DNA of 11,628 nt. It comes from Balneolaceae bacterium SMO_bin1. GTDB taxonomy: Bacteria; Bacteroidota; Rhodothermia; Balneolales; Balneolaceae. The stretch covers positions 1 to 11,628 of the forward strand of contig NNSL01000383.1 of NCBI GenBank assembly GCA_003123965.1. The letters are read 5' to 3'. Under the pieces are notes generated by a model. The model saw only the letters and a list, made by a program, of their open reading frames with translations, did no database searches and was not told the DNA's origin. A program made the position numbers and the translations under genes. Positions within the stretch are counted from its first letter, which is position 1; each line of letters begins with the position of its first letter. Shown here in pieces: positions 7,201 through 11,628 of this stretch.

Positions 7201-7653
7201 ATGAAACTGACCCTGCCGCCAGCACTAGTGGCATTTGCAACCGGATTTGTAATGTGGGGACTGGATTATCTTTTTCCTCTCGGGGCGGTTACATTTTCTG
7301 TCGAAAGATGGGTGTACCAGGCTATCTTTGGGGTAGGCATTGCTATTGGTATGCTGGGACTTATTCAATTTATGTGGAAGCGAACCACAATTGATCCACA
7401 TCATCCTCAAGAGGCAAAAGTTTTAATCACTAGTGGTATATACCGGTTTTCGCGTAACCCTATGTATCTGGCGTTAGTTATTTGTTTGGTTGGATTTGGG
7501 TTAAAACTGGCACATGCACTTACCTTTTTACTTGTACCTGTTTTTATAATTTACATGAATCACTTTCAAATCAAGCCGGAAGAAGAGGTATTAGAAGAAA
7601 AGTTTGGTGAAGAATACCGACAGTATAAAGCGAAAGTTAGGCGTTGGTTCTAG
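7201..7653 (+). CDS. Isoprenylcysteine carboxyl methyltransferase (ICMT)/PEMT-like membrane methyltransferase
   Basis: A 150-aa membrane protein with about four hydrophobic segments (roughly residues 8-30, 38-58, 88-100 and 104-120). It has the ICMT/phospholipid methyltransferase signature: LITSGIYRFSRNPMYLALV (Gly79, Tyr81, Arg85-Asn86-Pro87, Tyr89), then a C-terminal EEEVLEEKFGEEYRQYKAKVRRW, where the Glu and RxxxYxxY-like residues bind S-adenosylmethionine. Bacteria lack prenylated CaaX proteins, so the substrate is unknown; lipids or small molecules are possible. It starts 3 nt after the 56-aa gene. It ends 1 nt from the stop of the convergent thioredoxin-like gene, leaving no room for a terminator between them. 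Confidence 0.85.
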   Translation: MKLTLPPALVAFATGFVMWGLDYLFPLGAVTFSVERWVYQAIFGVGIAIGMLGLIQFMWKRTTIDPHHPQEAKVLITSGIYRFSRNPMYLALVICLVGFGLKLAHALTFLLVPVFIIYMNHFQIKPEEEVLEEKFGEEYRQYKAKVRRWF

Positions 7654-7654
7654 A

Positions 7655-8278
7655 TCACTGCTCTGCGAGTTCGATGATCCAGTTTTTGAATGAATCGGAA
7701 CTGTAATCAGCGATTCCCTCTTTTTTGAAAATAATCTGACCTTCAGAAGAAACCACAAATGTTGATGGGATATAGGCCGTTCTAAATTTTTGTGGGAGGG
7801 CCGTTGCCGGAACGTAGTAGGGCATATCAAAATCTTTGCCTTCCATAAACTGAGCCGCTTTTTGCATGCTTTCATCTTGCGAGATCAACAAAAAGTGAAT
7901 GTTGTCATTATTCTGGGTGGCCTCATAAAGACTTTTGATGGTTGGCATTTCGGCCACGCATGGCGCACACCACGATGCCCAGTTGTTGATGAAAAGCACG
8001 TCGCCTTTAAACTGGGCCAGCTGCACTATATTGCCATCGGGGTCGGTCATTCTAAAGTCATAATCGCTGGCAGAAAGATAAGGGCCGTTGGAGGTGTCCA
8101 CTTCAGTTTGCTGCGCATCAAATAAACCGGTAAACAAAAGCCCTCGCTGTAATGTGCCCAGAACCTGGGTGTGTAAGCCGGTTGCATACAGTATGGCAAT
8201 TACGGCAAATATACCCAGCCATTCTAAAGCGGTTCGTTTTGCCGACGATTTCCAGTCTTTTTTTGTTTCTTCGTGCAC
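7655..8278 (-). CDS. TlpA/ResA-like membrane-anchored thioredoxin-fold protein
   Basis: A 207-aa protein with a short charged N-terminus, one membrane anchor (about residues 19-40, LGIFAVIAILYATGL) and a thioredoxin-fold domain from about residue 68. The redox site is NNWASWCAPCVAEMPT (Cys104, Cys107), and the cis-proline loop is YIPSTFVV (Pro171). The WCAPC form and overall layout fit TlpA/ResA/DsbE proteins that act outside the cytoplasm on cysteine pairs, for example in cytochrome c maturation. The start is GTG at 8278. An ATG further upstream is out of frame and meets an early stop. The gene lies 76 nt downstream of the arsenite exporter on the same strand and might be co-transcribed. Being anchored outside the membrane, it is unlikely to be the reductant of cytosolic ArsC. 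Confidence 0.88.
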   Translation of the reverse strand: MHEETKKDWKSSAKRTALEWLGIFAVIAILYATGLHTQVLGTLQRGLLFTGLFDAQQTEVDTSNGPYLSASDYDFRMTDPDGNIVQLAQFKGDVLFINNWASWCAPCVAEMPTIKSLYEATQNNDNIHFLLISQDESMQKAAQFMEGKDFDMPYYVPATALPQKFRTAYIPSTFVVSSEGQIIFKKEGIADYSSDSFKNWIIELAEQ

Positions 8279-8354
8279 GCTAATTTTTAATGTGATGCAT
8301 TTTTAATGATAACCTGTTGCCTGAAAGAACGAGTAAATTGTAAGAGCCTGCAAC

Positions 8355-9425
8355 CTAAGGTTCTACCGAATCAGTCTGCAGCGGCGCCGAGGCAGTCTTC
8401 TCTTCAGCCGGCAGTCCATATCTCCGGTTATTCACAAATTTTACCAGCGAAAGCATGATGGGCACCTCAATAAGCACGCCCACCACGGTGGCTAACGCCG
8501 CCCCCGAATTTAAACCAAACAGGGCAATGGCAACCGCTACGGCCAGCTCAAAAAAGTTGCTGGCGCCAATCATACTGCCGGGTGCGCAAACCCGGTAAGG
8601 CAGGTTCATCCATTTTCCCCCATACCAGGCAATGGCAAAAATAATGTAGGTCTGCAGCGCCAGGGGCACGGCAATCATCAAAATGTGGTATGGCTGCGCT
8701 ATGATTCGTTCACCTTGGTAGGCAAATAGCAGAATTAAGGTGATTAACAATGCACTGATGGACACTGGTTCAAATACAGGCAGAAACGATTGCTTATACC
8801 ACGTTTCACCTTTTAAACGAGTTAATGCCGTATGGGTGATATAGCCGGCTACCAGTGGAATCACCACAAAAGCTACCACAGAGACAATGAGTGTATTGTA
8901 CGGAATGGTAATATTGGTGATGCCCAGCAGGAGTCCCACCAGGGGTACAAAGGCCACGAGAATGATCAAATCGTTGACAGAAACCTGTACGAGCGTATAG
9001 TTGGGATCGCCATCGGAAAGGTACGACCACACAAAAACCATGGCGGTACAGGGTGCGGCGCCCAGCAGAATAGCCCCGGCAATATATTGCTGCGCCATTT
9101 CGGGGCTGAGCCAGGCGGCGTAAATCTGATCAAAAAACAGCCACGCGAAAAAGGCCATGGAAAACGGCTTGATGGCCCAGTTGATGATAACCGTCCAGCC
9201 AATGCCTTTGGGTGCCTTGCCGATTTCCTTTAGGGAGGCAAAGTCGATCTGCAGCATCATGGGGTAAATCATCAGCCAGATGAGGATGGTTACGGGAATG
9301 TTGACCTGGAAGAGGGTCCATTGACTTAAAACTTCTATTTGTGAACCAAAAAAGGTGCCAACTAAAATGCCAATCCCGATGCAAAGCAGCACCCAAACGG
9401 TCAGGTAGCGTTCAAATAAACTCAT
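8355..9425 (-). CDS. acr3: Acr3-family arsenite efflux permease
   Basis: A 356-aa permease of the BART superfamily with about ten membrane segments, the usual size for bacterial Acr3. Family landmarks include LMIYPMMLQIDFASL near 51, the cysteine segment GAAPCTAMVFVWSYLSDG (Cys126), which carries the residue essential for arsenite transport in characterised Acr3 proteins, GASNFFELAVAVAIALFG near 287, and GVLIEVPIML with Glu320. It expels As(III), driven by the proton gradient. Its ATG overlaps the arsC stop codon by 4 nt, so arsenate reduction and arsenite export are translationally linked. The C-terminal tail (about 336-356) is polar and poorly conserved. Product identity is secure. Confidence 0.95.
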   Translation of the reverse strand: MSLFERYLTVWVLLCIGIGILVGTFFGSQIEVLSQWTLFQVNIPVTILIWLMIYPMMLQIDFASLKEIGKAPKGIGWTVIINWAIKPFSMAFFAWLFFDQIYAAWLSPEMAQQYIAGAILLGAAPCTAMVFVWSYLSDGDPNYTLVQVSVNDLIILVAFVPLVGLLLGITNITIPYNTLIVSVVAFVVIPLVAGYITHTALTRLKGETWYKQSFLPVFEPVSISALLITLILLFAYQGERIIAQPYHILMIAVPLALQTYIIFAIAWYGGKWMNLPYRVCAPGSMIGASNFFELAVAVAIALFGLNSGAALATVVGVLIEVPIMLSLVKFVNNRRYGLPAEEKTASAPLQTDSVEP

Positions 9426-9856
9426 GCCGTTTTTTCTTTAGAAATGCGATTTACAAATTGCGCGCTAAATGTTTGGATTTCATCACGTACCCGCCGGAAC
9501 TCATCGAGGATTTCTTCCTCAGAACCGGTAGCCTGCGCAGGATCGGTGAAGTTCCGGTGAATGCGTTCGGCATCGGCAGGAAAGTATGGGCAATTTTCGC
9601 GTGCGTGATCGCAAACGGTGATTACATAATCGAAATCAATATCCCGGTAATCATCCATGTGGTTCGAGGTATGTTGAGCGATATCCACGCCAGCCTCCCG
9701 CATCACTTGTACAGCGTTTGGATTAACGCCGTGGGTTTCAATGCCGGCACTGTAAACATGCAGTTGGTTTTGGGCGTCGAAGTGTTCCATCCAGCCCTGG
9801 GCCATCTGGCTTCGACAGGAGTTGCCGGTACATAGGATAAGTATGTTGGATTTCAT
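9422..9856 (-). CDS. arsC: Arsenate reductase, LMW-phosphatase fold, thioredoxin-coupled type
   Basis: A 144-aa cytoplasmic enzyme reducing arsenate to arsenite. The N-terminal P-loop CTGNSCRSQMA (Cys9 nucleophile, Arg15) is that of low-molecular-weight tyrosine phosphatases. The redox cysteine pair of the thioredoxin-dependent class is in VITVCDHARENCPYFP (Cys82, Cys89). Asp105 in NFTDPA is the general acid. The spacing of the three cysteines follows the Staphylococcus pI258 ArsC scheme, so thioredoxin rather than glutaredoxin should be the reductant. It overlaps acr3 by 4 nt. Upstream, a 79-bp double-hairpin repeat separates it from arsM, so it may depend on read-through or its own promoter. 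Confidence 0.95.
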   Translation of the reverse strand: MKSNILILCTGNSCRSQMAQGWMEHFDAQNQLHVYSAGIETHGVNPNAVQVMREAGVDIAQHTSNHMDDYRDIDFDYVITVCDHARENCPYFPADAERIHRNFTDPAQATGSEEEILDEFRRVRDEIQTFSAQFVNRISKEKTA

Positions 9857-9872
9857 GAATAAAATATTAATT

Positions 9873-9951
9873 GTGTCATCCTGAACTTGTTTCAGGATCT
9901 GTTATTCTTCGTTATTATTTTTTATATCCCGAAATAAACTCGGGATGACAC
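9873..9951. repeat. Double-hairpin repeat element (REP/BIME-like) between arsM and arsC
   Basis: The 79-bp element is bounded by perfect 9-bp inverted ends, GTGTCATCC (9873-9881) and GGATGACAC (9943-9951). It contains two hairpins: ATCCTGAA/TTCAGGAT with a 5-nt loop (9878-9898) and ATCCCGA/TCGGGAT with a 7-nt loop (9926-9946). Closely related CCTGAA..TTCAGG and CCCGA..TCGGG palindromes are common dispersed intergenic repeats in bacterial genomes. Only this copy lies in the window. Transcribed, it could stabilise or end the arsRM message. Confidence 0.75.
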
Positions 9952-9960
9952 TTACTAAGA

Positions 9961-10785
9961 TCACACCTGTTTTTCTCCGTACACCGTGATGCTGAAAATG
10001 CCGGTATCAGAGTTTCGGAATTGCTCGATTTCGTCGCTGTTCATATAACTTGAAAGTATTTCATCAGGCAGTTGAATGGCCTTCATCTTTTGCACTTTAA
10101 TGTTTCTAAACCCCGCTTCGGCTATGATGGCTAAGTAGTCATCAATGTCGATGGCACCGGCTACGCATCCGGCGTACATTTCGGCGTCTTCTTTCAGGGC
10201 ATCGGGTAGCTCGCCGCGAATAACGACATCCGATATGCTGAAATGTCCGCCCGGCTTAATGATGCGAAAAGTCTCAGCGAATGCGACGTTTTTATCCGGC
10301 ACCAGGTTGAGCACGCAATTGCTGACGACTACATCTGCAATATTATCTTCAAGGGGCATATCCTCAATATCACCGAGCATAAATTCCACGTTCTCAAAGC
10401 CGATCTTGGCCGCATTTTTCTTGGCTTTGTCCACCATCTTTTCGGTCATATCCAGCCCAATAACGCGACCCGTAGGTCCTGTTTCCTGGCGTGCCACAAA
10501 GCAGTCGTTTCCGGCGCCCGATCCCAGGTCAACAACGGTATCGCCCTCGCTGATATGCGCGTACTGCGTGGGCAGGCCACAGCCCAGACCCAAATCGGCA
10601 TCAGCATTGTAGCCTTCAACGGCAGAGTAATCATCAGCAAAAACGGAGTAGTCAACTGTATCGCAGCAACCACCGCTTCCGCAGCAGGAGGCAGCATTTT
10701 CATCGCGACTTTGTTCGCTGATCTGCGCGTATTTTTCTTTTACGGATTGCTTTAATTCTTCGGAGGTTTTCGTTGTGTTTTTCAT
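9961..10785 (-). CDS. arsM: Arsenite S-adenosylmethionine methyltransferase
   Basis: A 274-aa class I methyltransferase that methylates As(III). An N-terminal cysteine cluster CCGSGGCC (residues 34-41) is followed by LGLGCGLP (Cys69). The SAM-binding motif is VVDLGSGAGNDCFVA (about 84-98), with the acidic strand-2 end at GLDMTEKMV. Arsenic-ligand cysteines follow in SNCVLNL (Cys157) and YAGCVAGA (Cys207). These three cysteine positions (69, 157, 207) correspond to the As(III) site of characterised ArsM enzymes. I start at ATG 10785. A longer in-frame extension to 10896 would overlap arsR and has no family similarity. Only 4 nt separate it from the arsR stop, so the pair is one transcription unit. 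Products would be methylarsenicals, which can leave the cell or be volatile. Confidence 0.94.
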   Translation of the reverse strand: MKNTTKTSEELKQSVKEKYAQISEQSRDENAASCCGSGGCCDTVDYSVFADDYSAVEGYNADADLGLGCGLPTQYAHISEGDTVVDLGSGAGNDCFVARQETGPTGRVIGLDMTEKMVDKAKKNAAKIGFENVEFMLGDIEDMPLEDNIADVVVSNCVLNLVPDKNVAFAETFRIIKPGGHFSISDVVIRGELPDALKEDAEMYAGCVAGAIDIDDYLAIIAEAGFRNIKVQKMKAIQLPDEILSSYMNSDEIEQFRNSDTGIFSITVYGEKQV

Positions 10786-10789
10786 GGTA

Positions 10790-11116
10790 TTAGCAACAGG
10801 TTTGGTTTTGAATATTGTCGATAAATAAGCCGAGTAAATCGTTGAGTTCGGCGGCGGCATCTTCGTTGATGCAGTAGCAGACCCTGACACCCTCAACCTG
10901 GCCTTTAATGACGCCGGCCTTTTTAAGGGCTTTGAGGTGCTGAGAAACCGTGGATTGTGCCAGCGGCAACTCCTCGGTGATGTCTCCGCAGATGCACTCT
11001 TGGCGCTTTGCTAAAATTTCCAGAATAGCAATGCGTGCGGGATGCCCCAGCGCTTTGGCCAATTCGGCGGTTCGTATTTGATTTTTGTTGAATTCTTGTG
11101 CTTTGGTAATTGCCAT
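10790..11116 (-). CDS. arsR: ArsR-family arsenic-responsive repressor
   Basis: A 108-aa winged-helix repressor. The helix-turn-helix is [25 protein letters not shown] (about residues 46-70), followed by the wing [14 protein letters not shown]. It is preceded by [14 protein letters not shown], as in all ArsR proteins. Candidate As(III) ligands are CIC at 41-43 (in place of the classical CxC in the DNA-recognition helix region), CYC at 80-82 and a terminal CC at 107-108. Which pair binds arsenic cannot be read directly, and the terminal CC resembles ArsR types that use C-terminal cysteines. It is the first gene of arsR-arsM-(repeat)-arsC-acr3 and lies directly behind an inverted-repeat operator and a promoter, which fits autoregulation. 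Confidence 0.93.
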   Translation of the reverse strand: MAITKAQEFNKNQIRTAELAKALGHPARIAILEILAKRQECICGDITEELPLAQSTVSQHLKALKKAGVIKGQVEGVRVCYCINEDAAAELNDLLGLFIDNIQNQTCC

Positions 11117-11126
11117 AATATCGTAT

Positions 11127-11142
11127 ATCGTAGATTTACGAT
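11127..11142. promoter_or_regulatory. Probable ArsR operator
   Basis: The inverted repeat ATCGTA / TACGAT has a 4-nt spacer and lies 11 nt upstream of the arsR start codon. A further direct copy of ATCGTA occurs at 11120-11125. The site begins one base downstream of the -10 box and covers the expected transcription start, a position where a bound ArsR would block initiation. Confidence 0.65.
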
Positions 11143-11143
11143 T

Positions 11144-11172
11144 AATATATTGCGATTTGGGTTATCAGTCAA
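11144..11172 (-). promoter_or_regulatory. Probable promoter of the ars operon
   Basis: On the minus strand TTGACT (11172-11167), a 17-nt spacer and TATATT (11149-11144) form a strong sigma70-type promoter, 5/6 at each box. Initiation near 11137 falls within the inverted repeat at 11127-11142 and leaves a leader of about 20 nt. No Shine-Dalgarno is seen before the arsR ATG. Confidence 0.65.
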
Positions 11173-11219
11173 TACCTGGAGCAAATATTTTTTGCGAATG
11201 TTAAGTACAGGTGGGTGTA

Positions 11220-11628
11220 TTATTCTTGCGGGCTGTTTTCACTTTCTTCAATCACACGGCCGTGACTCACAAAAGAGATGCCTTGCTGCTGGGTGGTGCT
11301 GATCATCACGGCTTCAACAACAGGAGGGAAAAGAGGATTGGAGGCTTGCCACTTTACGATGAAATTAGCTCCCACACCGCCCCGCAGATCGTCTTCTTCA
11401 ATCACAAACGATGTGGAAGCCAATGGTTTAAGGGTCATTGAATCATCGACAAAGCTTTTTACCAAATTGCCGTTCGAATCGTAATACAAAACATCGGTAA
11501 GCTGAATCGATCGGTTAAGATCGGTATTTCTAAAGCTGAGGGTAGCCGTTAGGTTAAAGGTAGTCCGTTGATTCTGCTGATAGATGTGCGAATAAACAGG
11601 TACGTAAATAGTTTGCCCCAGAGAAGAA
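11220..11628 (-). CDS. DUF3124 family protein, partial (5' end beyond window)
   Basis: 135 C-terminal residues are visible, reading in from the right edge with no start codon in frame before it. The sequence matches the DUF3124 pattern: GQTIYVPVYSHIY near the beginning, TATLSFRNTD, VLYYDSNGNLVKS, FVIEEDDLRGGVGANFIVKW and EAVMISTTQQQGISFVSHGR near the end. Members are small secreted proteins or lipoproteins with an immunoglobulin-like beta-sandwich look and no known function. The signal sequence would lie outside the window. It is on the same strand as, and 103 nt upstream of, arsR, but the ars promoter lies between them, so the two are probably separate units. Confidence 0.85.
   Translation of the reverse strand, partial: SSLGQTIYVPVYSHIYQQNQRTTFNLTATLSFRNTDLNRSIQLTDVLYYDSNGNLVKSFVDDSMTLKPLASTSFVIEEDDLRGGVGANFIVKWQASNPLFPPVVEAVMISTTQQQGISFVSHGRVIEESENSPQE

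Noticed and set aside
8832..9835. Plus-strand frames of 133 and 164 codons opposite acr3 and arsC
   Set aside because: They are mirror frames of strongly supported genes on the other strand, with no recognisable domain.
10145..10755. Plus-strand frames of 155 and 170 codons opposite arsM
   Set aside because: The minus-strand ArsM has all its motifs, and these frames have none and no plausible start signals.
10786..10896. Longer N-terminus for ArsM
   Set aside because: It would be read out of frame through the end of arsR and has no similarity to ArsM proteins. The ATG at 10785 fits the usual start.
11181..11195. Short hairpin GCAAA / TTTGC after the DUF3124 gene as a terminator
   Set aside because: Five mostly A-T pairs with no T-tract on the correct strand are too weak to support a terminator call.
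1..11628. CRISPR array, tRNA/rRNA genes, transposase or phage genes
   Set aside because: No regularly spaced repeats, cloverleaf-like or rRNA sequence, or recombinase motifs were seen on either strand.

Overview
The window looks like chromosomal DNA from a Bacteroidota-type bacterium. A Balneolota/Rhodothermota-like lineage seems most likely, judged from the style of the proteins (tricorn-type S41 protease, ArsR/ArsM/ArsC/Acr3 set, DUF3124 protein) and from mostly absent Shine-Dalgarno sites. The lineage is inference only. Three promoters that I can read have an ordinary TTGACA / 17-nt / TATAAT layout rather than the -33/-7 pattern of classical Bacteroidetes. No rRNA, tRNA, CRISPR array or transposase was seen. 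Coding density is very high, and several neighbouring genes overlap by 4 nt or are separated by only 1-4 nt.

Left part (1-3518, all minus strand): a large tricorn-like S41 peptidase runs off the left edge and carries one apparent single-base frameshift near 2221. Upstream of it is a GntR/HutC-type regulator with a UTRA ligand domain.

Middle (3519-6782, plus strand): divergent from the regulator is a four-gene sulfur operon. It encodes two YeeE/YedE-type half transporters (the first frameshifted at a T6 run), a CstB-like persulfide dioxygenase with two rhodanese modules, and a TauE/SafE exporter. The set resembles the BigR sulfide-detoxification operons, but here the adjacent regulator is GntR/UTRA. 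A perfect 16-bp inverted repeat (3575-3590) sits in the divergent promoter region, where it could control both directions. A plausible pathway is sulfane-sulfur or thiosulfate uptake, persulfide oxidation to sulfite (and thiosulfate), and sulfite export.

Then (6779-7653) come three small genes: a 47-aa YqaE/Pmp3-type membrane peptide (minus), a 56-aa unrecognised protein (plus) and an isoprenylcysteine-methyltransferase-family membrane protein (plus).

Right part (7655-11628, all minus strand): reading leftward, a DUF3124 protein (cut by the right edge), then an arsenic locus arsR-arsM-arsC-acr3, then a membrane-anchored TlpA/ResA-like thioredoxin. A strong promoter followed directly by an inverted-repeat operator precedes arsR. 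A 79-bp double-hairpin repeat element separates arsM from arsC and may split the locus into two expression units.
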